Shown here one piece after another: positions 51,995 through 61,461 of a stretch of DNA of 64,000 bases. The notes below the pieces were generated by a model that was given only the letters and a program-made list of their open reading frames with translations, was not told where the DNA came from and searched no databases. Each line of letters begins with the position of its first letter. Position 1 is the first letter of the stretch. Source of the DNA: Halobellus clavatus (GTDB lineage: Archaea; Halobacteriota; Halobacteria; Halobacteriales; Haloferacaceae); NCBI RefSeq assembly GCF_900107195.1, contig NZ_FNPB01000006.1, forward strand, positions 124,001 through 188,000, in the 5' to 3' direction. Position numbers and translations under genes: made by a program.

Positions 51995-52600
51995 ATGGCT
52001 TCTCGATTCGGCCGGGGCGACGTCGACTTCTTCGACCGGATCGCTCGCCTCTACGACGCCGCGATGCCGCCCTCACGACCCGGGCCGTTCGTCGATGCGT
52101 TCGCCTTCGCGACCCAGCCGATCGACCGCGTGGTGGATCTGGCCGGTGGCACAGGACGGGCCGCTCGGGGACTGGCCACCGTCGGGTACGAGCCCGTCGT
52201 CGTCGACGTCTCGGCCGGGATGCTCTCGCGGGCACGAGCCGCGGGACACGAGACCGTCCGCGGCGACGCAGAGCGGCTTCCGTTCGGTGACGACACGGTG
52301 GACGCCGCCGTCGTCGTCGACGCGCTCCATCACATTCCGGACCCGCAGGCGGGGCTTCGGGAAGCGGCTCGCGTCGTCCGCCCCGGTGGCGTGGTCGCGG
52401 TCCAGGAGTTCCACCCCCGCGGGATCCGGGGGCGCGCGCTCGTCGCCGCCGAGGCCGCAGTCGGGTTCGATTCGACGTTCTGGACCCCCGACGAACTCTG
52501 TGGAGCGCTCTCGACAGCCGGGTTCGAGGCCCGCATCGTCCGCGAGGGATTCGACTACGTCGCCGTCGGTCGCGTTCCGGAACCCGAATCGGGATCCTGA
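51995..52600 (+). CDS. Class I SAM-dependent methyltransferase
   Basis: A 201-residue UbiE/COQ5-like methyltransferase: DFFDRIARLYDAAMP, the SAM site VVDLAGGTGRAARGLA, strand-2 acidic end VVVDVSAGMLSRARA, GDAERLPFGDDTVDAAVVVDALHHI and VRPGGVVAVQEFHPRG. The family methylates quinones and small metabolites. A role in menaquinone methylation would suit the men genes at the other end of the window, but nothing here ties them together. Confidence 0.87.
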   Translation: MASRFGRGDVDFFDRIARLYDAAMPPSRPGPFVDAFAFATQPIDRVVDLAGGTGRAARGLATVGYEPVVVDVSAGMLSRARAAGHETVRGDAERLPFGDDTVDAAVVVDALHHIPDPQAGLREAARVVRPGGVVAVQEFHPRGIRGRALVAAEAAVGFDSTFWTPDELCGALSTAGFEARIVREGFDYVAVGRVPEPESGS

Positions 52601-52647
52601 GCGACCCATTCCGAGAGAGCCATTAGGGAGCGTTCGAATGCTTCGGT

Positions 52648-53070
52648 ATGGCAACCTCGGAGGAGTCGTTCCTCGCGCGACGCATCGACGGCGCGGCCGC
52701 TCCCCTGGCCGTGGTGGATCTGCTCGCGCTCGCGGCCGTGCTGACGATCGGTGTGATCAACCACAACAGCGTCGGGTACCTCTCGGCCGACCCGGCCGGC
52801 TGGCTGTTGACTCTGGTCCCCTTCCTCGTGGGCTGGGCCGTCGCCGGCCCGCTGATCGGGGCTTACTCGGCCGGCGCAGCGGAGTCTGCGAAGGCAGCGA
52901 TCCCGCTCGCGATTCGCGCGTGGATCCCGGGCGCGGTCATCGGGTTCGCGCTCCGGGCTTCCCCGGCGTTCTCGGGCGGCTTTCAGCTCACGTTCGGCGC
53001 AGTGATGCTCGTGACGGGCGGTCTCGCGCTCGTCGTCGGCCGGTGGCTCTTCTTCAAGATCGTCGGGTGA
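52648..53070 (+). CDS. DUF3054 family membrane protein
   Basis: A 140-residue protein with four predicted helices (VDLLALAAVLTIGVINHNSVG, WLLTLVPFLVGWAVAGPLIGAYSAG, AIPLAIRAWIPGAVIGFALR, GAVMLVTGGLALVVGRWLFF). The sequence pattern, including GWAVAGPLIG and RAWIPG, matches DUF3054. It follows the methyltransferase with a short gap on the same strand. Function unknown. Confidence 0.88.
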   Translation: MATSEESFLARRIDGAAAPLAVVDLLALAAVLTIGVINHNSVGYLSADPAGWLLTLVPFLVGWAVAGPLIGAYSAGAAESAKAAIPLAIRAWIPGAVIGFALRASPAFSGGFQLTFGAVMLVTGGLALVVGRWLFFKIVG

Positions 53071-53107
53071 CGTCACTGTCGGCCCGAGCGGCGACCTGAT
53101 AGCCCGC

Positions 53108-54424
53108 TCACAGACGACGCGACAGGACGACCCCGATGCCCGCGGCGGTCAGCGCGAATCCCGCGAGCACGGCAAACAGCACCGCGGGCGTCGCGTACGT
53201 GAGGATCGTGCCGGCGATGGCTCCCCCGAGCGCCCCGACGCCGAAGACACCCAGATAGGTGTACCCGTAGGACAGCCCGCGCGTTCCCGGCGGCGAGTAC
53301 TCCGCGACGGTCGCCTGATACAGGGGCTGGACGAGAAAGAGGGCCGCGCCGAGCACGGCCCCGACGACGAGCACCGGTCCGATCCCCGCGTTCGCGGCCG
53401 GGAGGAAGATCACTGCCAGCACTGCGAGCAGGCCGAACCCGCCGGCCAGTCCGTACTCGACCGGGATCCGATCGGTCAGTTTCCCCCCGAGATACTGTCC
53501 GAAGACGCCGATGATCAGTAGGCCGGAGTAGAAGTACCGCTCGGGGTTCAGCGCGCGGGGGGACCCGGGAGCGACGCCGAGCGCGTCCGTAACCGCCGGT
53601 GGCAGTAGCGAGGTGAGGGGGATCGGCTCGAACCCGGGGAACGACTCGAGGAGATCGGGCAGGAATGTGAGCACGCCGCGGTAGTAGAGCCCTGAGGACA
53701 TCACGACCACGAAGACGAGCGCGAAGGCCCCGACGAAGAGCCGTCGTGACTCGGAGACGAACTCTCCCAGTGAGGAGACGCTGCTCGCCCGTGAATCGCC
53801 GCCGTCGGCCTCGGTGGCGTCGGACTGGCCGGGGACTGCCGCCGTCTCGTCGAACGACGCGCGCAGCGCGTAGGCCCCGGCGAGGAGTGCGGGGAGAGCG
53901 AGCACGATCGCGACGACTGACCACTCGACGAACAGCAGCAGCGTCGCGGTCAACAGCGGGCCGAGGCCGGTCCCGACGTTGCCGGCGATCCCGTGGTACG
54001 CGAACCCTGTGCCGCGCTCTTCGACACCCTTCGAGAGCAGCGTCAACCCCGCCGGGTGGTAGACGCTGGCGGCCGCGCCCCACAGTAGCAGCGCCGCGGT
54101 CACCACCAGGAGATTCGGCGAGAGACCGAGCAGGACGAAGGACCCGGCCATCCCGAACAGACACACTGTGATGAGCCGCGAGGAACCGATGCGATCGACT
54201 AAGACGCCGCCCGGCAACGACCCCACGCCGAACAGCCCGTAGCCTGCTGTCACGACGATCCCGAGCGTCGCCGCCGTCACCTCGACCTCCGTGAAGCCGA
54301 GCGACAGCACGTCGAACTGGGCGAGCCAGATCGAGACAAAGATCGGGATCGACAGTTCGTAGGTGTGGACCATCCCGTGGGCGAGGCTGACCAGTCCGAC
54401 GATCGCCCGGTCGTTCGAGTTCAC
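53108..54424 (-). CDS. Major facilitator superfamily transporter
   Basis: A 438-residue, roughly twelve-helix MFS protein. The loop 2-3 region GSLPGGVLVDRIGSSRLIT is a variant of the MFS motif A. Other features are AASVYHPAGLTLLSKGVEERGTGFAYHG and a central acidic linker (FDETAAVPGQSDATEADGGDSR) between the two six-helix halves. The second half has LGGKLTDRIPVEYGLAGG. The start is GTG 54424; no better ATG is near. Substrate unknown. Confidence 0.9.
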   Translation of the reverse strand: MNSNDRAIVGLVSLAHGMVHTYELSIPIFVSIWLAQFDVLSLGFTEVEVTAATLGIVVTAGYGLFGVGSLPGGVLVDRIGSSRLITVCLFGMAGSFVLLGLSPNLLVVTAALLLWGAAASVYHPAGLTLLSKGVEERGTGFAYHGIAGNVGTGLGPLLTATLLLFVEWSVVAIVLALPALLAGAYALRASFDETAAVPGQSDATEADGGDSRASSVSSLGEFVSESRRLFVGAFALVFVVVMSSGLYYRGVLTFLPDLLESFPGFEPIPLTSLLPPAVTDALGVAPGSPRALNPERYFYSGLLIIGVFGQYLGGKLTDRIPVEYGLAGGFGLLAVLAVIFLPAANAGIGPVLVVGAVLGAALFLVQPLYQATVAEYSPPGTRGLSYGYTYLGVFGVGALGGAIAGTILTYATPAVLFAVLAGFALTAAGIGVVLSRRL

Positions 54425-54668
54425 GTACGACCTTCCGAGCAGGGGTCAATTTAACGCTCCGATCCGCTCGATCCGGGCGCTTCGGCAGTGCTGAGTCAGC
54501 GAGCCACGCCGATCTCCGAACCGAGCTCGAGAAGGCGGAGTAGCGTCCGTCTTCCGCCGTATTCCGGAATTTTTCGTGAGAAAGGTTCTCTATCGTGAAT
54601 TGCCCTGATAACTTATGAGAAAGTACTGGAAGGCCCACACCGAATCAACTGGTTGGCAACGAGAAAAA

Positions 54669-54676
54669 TTTATATT
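54669..54676 (+). promoter_or_regulatory. TATA box for the small membrane protein gene
   Basis: TTTATATT, centred about 31 bases upstream of the ATG at 54704 in an A/T-rich stretch, giving a short-leader promoter. Confidence 0.65.
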
Positions 54677-54703
54677 CCCCATACCCGAATTATTACGTAT
54701 ACA

Positions 54704-54940
54704 ATGACCGGATACTACGACTACGTTCTCGGCCTCATTCCACTCGCACTGCTCGGACTGACCGGTGGCCTCGTCCAGACGAGTCTCTCGCTGACGCAGG
54801 CGGTCCCCATCGCCGCGGCGGTCGCCGCCGGCATCGTGGGCCACGCGATGTTCGTCCGCGCTCCGGTGACCCGCAGTTCGCTTCCAAGTTACGACGGCGG
54901 CGAGACGCGACAGAATTCGGCCGTCCACAGCGCCGACTGA
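54704..54940 (+). CDS. Small two-helix membrane protein
   Basis: A 78-residue protein: MTGYYDYVLGLIPLALLGLTGGL and LTQAVPIAAAVAAGIVGHAMFV form two helices, followed by a polar tail (RAPVTRSSLPSYDGGETRQ). Small membrane proteins with the MTGYYDYVLGLIP-type opening recur in haloarchaea, with unknown role. The TATA box supports the ATG at 54704 over the longer frame from 54653. Confidence 0.8.
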   Translation: MTGYYDYVLGLIPLALLGLTGGLVQTSLSLTQAVPIAAAVAAGIVGHAMFVRAPVTRSSLPSYDGGETRQNSAVHSAD

Positions 54941-55053
54941 TCGCCGCGAGCCGAGCCATCCGGTCCCCCCGTTGACGCCGCTGTCCTCCGGTTCGTTCCA
55001 CTCGACCGAGGGGTTCCCGCACGTTCTTACCGCTGGCCGTCGAACCGCCGGGT

Positions 55054-56052
55054 ATGACAGAAACGTTGTTCCTCTCCAGTTCGGCGGTTGACGGGCTCGC
55101 GACGCCCGCAGAGTTCGTCGAGGCGGTCCGCGACGGCTACCGTCAGCGCGGGGAGGGCGCGCCCGCCGAACCCAGGGCGAAACTCACGAACGCCGACCCG
55201 CCGGGCTTTTTCACCGCCTACGCCGCGGTCCTGCCAGACACGGGTGCGATGGGCGGTTATATGTACTCCGCCGGCTTCGGAGCCGAGGACGCCTGGTTCA
55301 TGACGCCCCTGTTCGATGCGGAGTCGGGCGAGCCGCTCGCCCTCGTCGACGGCGCGAGTATGAACCCCTACAAGACGGGAGCAGCGGGTGCCGTCGGGGC
55401 CGACGCGCTGGCTCGGGACGACGCATCCTCGGTCGCGATCATCGGGAGTGGACCCCAGGCGAAGGGACAACTCCGGGCGCTGTCGACCGTCCGCGACCTC
55501 GAAACCGTGTGGGTGTTCTCCCCCACGAAGGCGCACCGTGAGGACTTCGCCGGCGAGATGGATCGACGGCTCGAAGCGAGCGTCGCGGCCGTCGCCTCCG
55601 CTGCGGCCGCTGTGGAGGGGGCCGACATCATCGTCACCGCGACGAACGCGAGCGACCCTGTGTTCGACGGCGAGGCGCTCGATCCCGGGACGCACGTGAC
55701 GGCGATGGGACAGTACGACCCCGAGAAGCGCGAACTCGACCAGACGACCATCGAGCGGGCCAAGTACGTGCCGGATCTCCGCGAGCGGGCCTTCCAGGAC
55801 GCGGGATCGTTCCTCCACGCCCAGGAGGCCGGCGTGATCGACGAGGACGGCATCCACGCCGAACTCGGCGAGGTTGTCGCCGGCGAGGCCCCCGGCCGCG
55901 AGTCCGCAGAGGAGATCACGGTCTTCGACAGCGGCGGCACGGGCATCGAGACCGTCGCCGGCGCATCTCTGCTCTATGAGAAGGCCGTCGAGAAGGACCT
56001 GGGGACGACGCTCGACATCGCGCCCGGGAGCGAGGCACTCACCGGCGAGTGA
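55054..56052 (+). CDS. Ornithine cyclodeaminase/mu-crystallin family protein
   Basis: A 332-residue NAD(P)-dependent enzyme family member. Conserved segments are the substrate-contact region PRAKLTNADPPGFFTAYAAVLP, MNPYKTGAAGAVGADALARDD, the dinucleotide-binding VAIIGSGPQAKGQLRAL, TATNASDPVFDG and FDSGGTGIETVAGASLLYEKA. Characterised relatives are ornithine cyclodeaminase, archaeal alanine dehydrogenase and ketimine reductase, and sequence alone does not choose between them. It overlaps the next gene by GTGA. Confidence 0.9.
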   Translation: MTETLFLSSSAVDGLATPAEFVEAVRDGYRQRGEGAPAEPRAKLTNADPPGFFTAYAAVLPDTGAMGGYMYSAGFGAEDAWFMTPLFDAESGEPLALVDGASMNPYKTGAAGAVGADALARDDASSVAIIGSGPQAKGQLRALSTVRDLETVWVFSPTKAHREDFAGEMDRRLEASVAAVASAAAAVEGADIIVTATNASDPVFDGEALDPGTHVTAMGQYDPEKRELDQTTIERAKYVPDLRERAFQDAGSFLHAQEAGVIDEDGIHAELGEVVAGEAPGRESAEEITVFDSGGTGIETVAGASLLYEKAVEKDLGTTLDIAPGSEALTGE

Positions 56053-56543
56053 CGCGAGCGACGCTCGCCACGATGTCACGGACTCGAAGATTTGCCGTCA
56101 CGACCGTCGTGCTGGGGGTCATACTACTGGCTCACGCGGCCGTCACGTGGCCGCTGTTTGCCACGGCCGCCCTCTTCGGCGGCGGCGCAGTCGTCGCCTT
56201 CGTCGCCGAGGGGTTCGTCATCGCACTTGACTGGCTCGAACACCACATCGGGCCGAAGGTCCTCGGCGTGCCACTCTACGTTCTGTTTGGCTGGACGGGC
56301 ATCGTCTACCTGACATTCCGGATCGCGCTCCTCGCTACCGACGGCTGGGCGGCCGTCGTCCTGGCCGCGGGGCTCGCGACGACGTACGACGTCCTGACCG
56401 ACCACTACGGCGTCGAAAACGGGCAGTGGACGTACCGAGATTCGCTTCCCGGACCGCGGTTCCGTGGCGTCCCGTGGTGGAACTTCGCCGGCTGGTTTCT
56501 CATCAGTTGCCTCACGTCGGCGCTGGCGCTCCCGTTCCTGTGA
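56049..56543 (+). CDS. CruF/carotenoid biosynthesis-like membrane protein
   Basis: A 164-residue protein with four or five helices. The segment YGVENGQWTYRDSLPGPRFRGVPWWNFAGWFLIS is the recognisable signature of the DUF422/CruF-type carotenoid hydratase family, which in haloarchaea includes enzymes of bacterioruberin synthesis. It is clearly shorter than typical full-length family members, so it may be a divergent or minimal paralogue. GTG 56049 (coupled by GTGA) or ATG 56073 could be the start. Confidence 0.72.
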   Translation: MTRATLATMSRTRRFAVTTVVLGVILLAHAAVTWPLFATAALFGGGAVVAFVAEGFVIALDWLEHHIGPKVLGVPLYVLFGWTGIVYLTFRIALLATDGWAAVVLAAGLATTYDVLTDHYGVENGQWTYRDSLPGPRFRGVPWWNFAGWFLISCLTSALALPFL

Positions 56544-56558
56544 TCCGTGAACCCAGCG

Positions 56559-57626
56559 CTACTGCAGTCGATAGCGGAGTAACGCCGCGATCCCACCGAG
56601 GTTCCGCAACTGTCGGCCCGGATCGAACTCCCCGGAGAAGACGGTGACCTCGCCGCCCTGGCGTTCGACCGACTGGATGACGTCGTTGACGTCGACGTCC
56701 CAGTCGCCCTCGCCCTGTCGCTCCTGGCGGAGGCGGTCGTCGACCACGAGCAGTTCTTCGACGGCACCGAACTCTGCGGCCTCGGCGACCGCCTCGATCC
56801 CGTAGGCAACCTTCTCACCCTGCGATATCCCCGCCATCAGGTCGTCGATCAGTTCTGCCTCCTTCGAGATCCGCGTCTGTGTCTGGACCTCGTCGACCGC
56901 GCCGCGCTTGAGCACTTCGTGAACGCCGCGGTCCCCGACGGCGGCGGTATCGACCATCGTGATCAGGTCCGCAGTCTCGGGGTGCGTCTCCTCGATGTGG
57001 TCGCGGGCGTCCTGCTTTGTAAAGCCCGGACCCGCGAGAATGATCGCGTCGACGTCCATCCGCGCGAGCGCGTCGGCGAGTTCCGAGAAGAGTTCCGAGC
57101 GCGGACGGGCGTACGCTCCCTTCCCCGTCGGAGCGGTGAACGAGAAGCGCTCTTCGGTGCCGTACTGGGCGACGGTGTGGATGTGCGCTTCTCCCTCCTC
57201 GACGGTCGCGATCGCCACGTCAGCGTTCTCAGCCGCCTCTTCGGCCGCTTCGATCCGTTCGATCTGATCCGGTTTGAAGTGCTTCTCGATGGTGAGTTCG
57301 TCGTGCTCCTCGACGTTGATCGTGTGGTGGTGTCCGAGTTGGTCCTCCCGGGAACACTCGACGATTTCGCCACCGACCCGGAGCCGATTGGCGAAGCGGG
57401 CGAACTCGACGTCGTCGACTTCGATCGTGACGAAGAGGTGTTCGCGCTGTCCCCCCGTGTCCCGAAGATTGTCCTCGTTGCGTTGGATGCGACGGGTCGT
57501 GTCCCCGGAGACGAAGTCTCCCGATTCGAGGACGTGCGAGAGGTGCCACAGGTCGTCGACGTTCTCGGGCACCAACGTCATCCGCTCGCGGCCCTCCTCG
57601 CCGCGGCCGCGACTCGAAATACGCAT
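56559..57626 (-). CDS. pelA: mRNA surveillance protein Pelota
   Basis: A 355-residue Dom34/Pelota that rescues stalled ribosomes with aRF/EF-like partners and ABCE1. The N domain (1-130) has the Sm-like fold with [18 protein letters not shown]; the central domain (about 135-260) has [18 protein letters not shown] and the ...YGTEERFSF region; the C domain (270-355) has [23 protein letters not shown] and [21 protein letters not shown]. It lacks the GGQ of release factors, as expected. Start is ATG 57626. Confidence 0.95.
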   Translation of the reverse strand: MRISSRGRGEEGRERMTLVPENVDDLWHLSHVLESGDFVSGDTTRRIQRNEDNLRDTGGQREHLFVTIEVDDVEFARFANRLRVGGEIVECSREDQLGHHHTINVEEHDELTIEKHFKPDQIERIEAAEEAAENADVAIATVEEGEAHIHTVAQYGTEERFSFTAPTGKGAYARPRSELFSELADALARMDVDAIILAGPGFTKQDARDHIEETHPETADLITMVDTAAVGDRGVHEVLKRGAVDEVQTQTRISKEAELIDDLMAGISQGEKVAYGIEAVAEAAEFGAVEELLVVDDRLRQERQGEGDWDVDVNDVIQSVERQGGEVTVFSGEFDPGRQLRNLGGIAALLRYRLQ

Positions 57627-57661
57627 ACGTGCTGCTCCGCGGCCACGGCGGAAAGATCCTG

Positions 57662-58171
57662 CTATCCGTCGGTGTCTCGCCACGCGAACGCCAGCGCCGC
57701 GAGGTTGCCGGCGGCGAGGAGGCCGCCCAGCAGGTAGGACCCCCGCTCGACGCCCAGTAGACGAACAGCGCCGATCACCCCCGCGAGGACCGCGAGCAGT
57801 CCGACGATCTGTCCCAGGCCGCCTACCAACTCGGCCTTGTGCTCTGCCGATAGCGAAGGCGGTGAGAGCGTCCGACCGGATTCCTCGTCGGGGGATTGAT
57901 TCGCAGTGTCGCCCCCGTTCGGTGCCCCGTCGATGACGGCGTCTCTGATTCGGTCCCACAGATAGATCGAGACCCCGTTGGCGCTCAGCAGGCTGGCCGA
58001 CACCACTCCCCCGAATCCCACGCTTGGGGAGTCGAGCACGACGAATCCGACGATCCCTCCCAGGAGAAACCCCAGACTTCCGATACCGTGACCGGTGGCT
58101 CCCTGGAGGGACGCCACGCCCGAGAAGCGCGTGACTTCGTCGGCTATGTCCCGTGGGGAATCTGCGGACAT
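57662..58171 (-). CDS. Four-helix membrane protein, uncharacterised
   Basis: A 169-residue protein starting [18 protein letters not shown]. Two helices ([41 protein letters not shown]) are separated from two more ([44 protein letters not shown]) by a polar 45-residue loop. No family recognised. The upstream extension to 58342 is basic and was rejected. It lies just upstream of pelA on the same strand. Confidence 0.75.
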   Translation of the reverse strand: MSADSPRDIADEVTRFSGVASLQGATGHGIGSLGFLLGGIVGFVVLDSPSVGFGGVVSASLLSANGVSIYLWDRIRDAVIDGAPNGGDTANQSPDEESGRTLSPPSLSAEHKAELVGGLGQIVGLLAVLAGVIGAVRLLGVERGSYLLGGLLAAGNLAALAFAWRDTDG

Positions 58172-58338
58172 CCTGACTGGAGTGAGAAACGGTACCACGA
58201 CCTGGGCATTAAATCTCCGCACACGTCGCGTCGGCGGACAAAGAGTGACCATCGGTCGCGGAGTGATCTGGCCCGGAGGGGTCGTGCGCCCCTCCTCAAC
58301 CGATGAGGAGCGCGCGGAGCCGTGACGCCCGAGCGGCT

Positions 58339-59088
58339 TCACACCGCCGGCCGTTCGTCCATCGAGTCACGCTCGTCGTTCACGTTCACCTCGTGGAGTT
58401 CGCCCCAGGCGTGCCCGATGAGGTAGTACGCAGCGACCGCGCCGTAGAAGCCGAGGAAGCCGCCAGCCAGGAACCCGACCGGGGGAATCGCGTTCAGCGC
58501 GCTCGCGACCAAGCCGAACACGAAGATGATCCCGAGCCCGGAAACCCAGGCCGTCGCGTAGGTTCCAGTGGTCAGCACGGGACGGAGTTCGCGGAGCGAG
58601 AAGGCCCCGCTGAGATCCTCGCGTTCGGCCAGGCTCGCGAGTGCTGCGGGCACGACGTAGGCCGCAAGCAGGCTCACAGCGAACGCGACGACGCCGCCGA
58701 CGAGGACCACGAGCAGTCCGAGACCGGCCGCGAGGCCGCTCCGGGGGCCGAGCGAACCGGCCACCCCGCTCGCCGACCCGCCGACCACGAGGAACGAGAG
58801 GACCCCGCCGCCGAGGACGAGTGCCGCGACGAGTGCGGGGACGAACCCGTAGACGAAGACGACGATGAAGGCGCGGATGCCGTCGCTGAACAGGTCGCCC
58901 CAGTCGTCGAAGACCGGCGCGTCCTCGTTGCCGTGCATCGTCTCGCGGACGACCCGGACGAGATAGCCGAGGACGAGGATCGCAGGGATCACGAGCGGGC
59001 TGAGCAGGCTCAAGATTCCCCCGATGAGAACCGTGGTGACCCAGGAGTCTTCGTCGTTGCGGAGGTACTGTAGGGATTGTTGAATCAT
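58339..59088 (-). CDS. DUF4013 family membrane protein
   Basis: A 249-residue protein with about six helices: MIQQSLQYLRNDEDSWVTTVLIGGILSLL at the N terminus, GYLVRVVRETMHGNEDAPVFDDWGDLFSDGIRAF (the conserved loop of DUF4013), and a C-terminal GFYGAVAAYYLIGHAWGE. The family is found in bacteria and archaea without known function. ATG 59088 is preferred; GTG 59097 would add three residues. Confidence 0.87.
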   Translation of the reverse strand: MIQQSLQYLRNDEDSWVTTVLIGGILSLLSPLVIPAILVLGYLVRVVRETMHGNEDAPVFDDWGDLFSDGIRAFIVVFVYGFVPALVAALVLGGGVLSFLVVGGSASGVAGSLGPRSGLAAGLGLLVVLVGGVVAFAVSLLAAYVVPAALASLAEREDLSGAFSLRELRPVLTTGTYATAWVSGLGIIFVFGLVASALNAIPPVGFLAGGFLGFYGAVAAYYLIGHAWGELHEVNVNDERDSMDERPAV

Positions 59089-59252
59089 TGGCTTCACCGA
59101 GCGACGGAGGTGGTCTGTTCCGATGTTCGCTCAGTTACAGAGACGCGGTGAGTCAGCATAAATACATACTGAACGATAATAGCAGTTGACACGACAGCAA
59201 CGGAGCGTCGCGTTCCCCACCGCCGCGGTACCCGCTCTGCCCGCCGGTGCGC

Positions 59253-61361
59253 TCACTCCTCGACGATCTCGCTGCCGCCCGGCGGGAGGAACTCTTGGAT
59301 CTTGTCGGGGCTCGCGACCTTCCGGAGGAACGACTGATCGGTGAATCGCTCCTTGAACTTTCGGTAGAGCATCTTCGCGGCGTCGTTCTGCGCGTAGCGT
59401 CCGGGTTGCAGTCGGACCGAGGTCTCGACGCGGTCTACGATGGCCGCCGGCGGCCCACCGAGGACGCGCGTCTCGCCCTCGCACTGCACGCCAATCGACA
59501 CCTCGGCCTCGACGTCTCGGAAGTACGTCCGGTCCCCGCGGATCACGAATGATCCCTTCTCGATGTACTCCCCCGACTCGGGCGTCTTCGACACCTGATC
59601 CGGCGTCACCATATACGCCTCACCGGCGAAGCGGCCCTCTTTCCACGTCGACGAGTACGAGACCGCGAACTGAGCGGCTTCCTCCTTCGTCGCCTCGGGG
59701 AACTCGACTGCCTCGGAGGGCTCGGACGGGCCGGTCGCCTTCACGATCGTCACCGGTCCGCCGTGGGCCTGCGTGTGGAAGAACAGGTCGTGCGTGTCGA
59801 GGTACTTGGTGACGATCTCCTCGTTTTGGTCGGCGTTGCGGCCGCCGATCACGAGGAAGCCGTCTGAGGTGCGGAACCACCGGAACCGTTCGTACCACTG
59901 TTCGGAGGTCCGGATCGGGACTGACTCGACGGAGAGCCAGTCGCGGTCCTCGCCCTCCGCCTCGTCGTCGGGTTCCGCCTCGCCCTCGTCGTCTGCCTCC
60001 CACGCCTCCCGCCGGCGCTTCACTTCCTCGAGTTCCTCGCGCGTGTTTTCGATCGCGGTCATCGCGCCTTCCTTCTTCTCTTCGATCCGTTTGGCCTCGG
60101 TGTAGAGACGATCGGCATTCTTCTCGACGCCGGTGTCGACAGTGACCGCGACCTCGGTGTCGTCGAGTTCGATCGTCACGGTTCCGTCCGCGCCGTCGAC
60201 GTCGACGACCGCCTCCGCCGCCGGAATTCCCTGTTCGGCACCGGCTTCCAGCGTCTCGCGGATCTCGTCCCAGGAGACGTCGTTCCCGCGTGCCTCCTGG
60301 ACAGTCGAGAGGACCTCGTCGACGAGATCGTAGTTCGCGTACAGGAGTTCCGCGCGGCGGCGCTCGGCTTCGGCCTGCTCTTCGAAGTTCTCGATCGCCC
60401 CCTCCTGCTGGTCGATGATCCGCTTTTTCTTCTCGATCTCGGCCTCGAAATCCGGCCGCTGCTGCCCCATCTCTTCTGGGTCGTCGTCTTCCAGATCGAG
60501 GCGGTAGAAGTACTCGTCCAGCGCGTCGTTGAAGTTGTCGTACCCCTCACTGTCGAGGCCCTCGCGCTCCCGTTCCTCCAGCGGGAACGGCGTGACGTCG
60601 ACGACCGCCTCGTCGTCGGTGTAGACACGAGGATCGAAATCGCCACTCCGGAGTCGCGTTCGGAGTTCCTCGATAGCGTCGTGGATCGCGCGGTACTGTT
60701 CGTCGCCCGCGTCTTCGATCGACATCGTCTTCTCGACGCCCGCACGGGTGCAGAGCTCCTCGGCGTAGAGTCCGCCGAGGTTCAACTGCGTGGCGAGCGT
60801 CCGCACGACGTCGGTATCGGAGTCGTCCATCCGCTGCTCGAGGGTCTCGTACCCCACGGTGAGCGGATTGAGCCGCGATGCGGGGAACTCGTACTGCGAC
60901 CCCGGCGCGACCGTCCGAGATTTCAGTCGCACGGTCTCGAGGCTCTGGACGACCTCACCGGTCTCATCGAGCACGGCGACGTTCCCCTGGCCGAAGAGTT
61001 CGACGACGAGTCGGGTGTTCTCGTCGCCGCGGGCGAACTCGAAGACCAGAATCCGGTCGAACTCGAACTGCTCGACGCCGACGAAGTCGGCCCCGGAGAG
61101 TCGATTCCGCAGCATCATCGCGAAGTTCGGCGGCCGCCCCGGCGCGTCGGGGACGTGTTCGGGGTCCGCGGTATGCGCGCGCTTCACGTCGCCGACTTCG
61201 AGGATGAGTTCCACCCGACCGCGATCGAAATCGCGCATCCGAAAGCGGAGCAGGTCGTCGCCGTAGAGATAGGCCTTGTCGACTTTTGCTCCCTCGTACC
61301 GGTTCAGTTCGGTGACGAGGGCGGCCAGATCGACGCTCGTGAGTTCCCGCTTCGGATCCAT
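59253..61361 (-). CDS. rqcH: RqcH (NFACT/NEMF) ribosome quality-control protein
   Basis: A 702-residue fibronectin-binding-type NFACT protein. NFACT-N covers residues 1-220 (MDPKRELTSVDLAALVTELN, VFEFARGDENTRLVVELFGQGN), HhH and coiled-coil parts cover 220-500 (EEMGQQRPDFEAEIEKKKRIIDQQ, AIENTREELEEVKRRREAWE), and NFACT-R covers about 520-650 (GFLVIGGRNADQNEEIVTKYL, HTQAHGGPVTIVKA). In other organisms it binds obstructed large subunits and recruits tRNA-Ala to add C-terminal tails. It is located near pelA. Start is ATG 61361. Confidence 0.94.
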   Translation of the reverse strand: MDPKRELTSVDLAALVTELNRYEGAKVDKAYLYGDDLLRFRMRDFDRGRVELILEVGDVKRAHTADPEHVPDAPGRPPNFAMMLRNRLSGADFVGVEQFEFDRILVFEFARGDENTRLVVELFGQGNVAVLDETGEVVQSLETVRLKSRTVAPGSQYEFPASRLNPLTVGYETLEQRMDDSDTDVVRTLATQLNLGGLYAEELCTRAGVEKTMSIEDAGDEQYRAIHDAIEELRTRLRSGDFDPRVYTDDEAVVDVTPFPLEEREREGLDSEGYDNFNDALDEYFYRLDLEDDDPEEMGQQRPDFEAEIEKKKRIIDQQEGAIENFEEQAEAERRRAELLYANYDLVDEVLSTVQEARGNDVSWDEIRETLEAGAEQGIPAAEAVVDVDGADGTVTIELDDTEVAVTVDTGVEKNADRLYTEAKRIEEKKEGAMTAIENTREELEEVKRRREAWEADDEGEAEPDDEAEGEDRDWLSVESVPIRTSEQWYERFRWFRTSDGFLVIGGRNADQNEEIVTKYLDTHDLFFHTQAHGGPVTIVKATGPSEPSEAVEFPEATKEEAAQFAVSYSSTWKEGRFAGEAYMVTPDQVSKTPESGEYIEKGSFVIRGDRTYFRDVEAEVSIGVQCEGETRVLGGPPAAIVDRVETSVRLQPGRYAQNDAAKMLYRKFKERFTDQSFLRKVASPDKIQEFLPPGGSEIVEE

Positions 61362-61461
61362 ACCCCCTGATTCTCCCGGGGGAAAGAAAAGGCGCACGTT
61401 CCGGTCACCGCCGTCCAGCCGAGTGGGTCTGCATCGTGAGTCGCCGCGGCGATCGAGCGGT

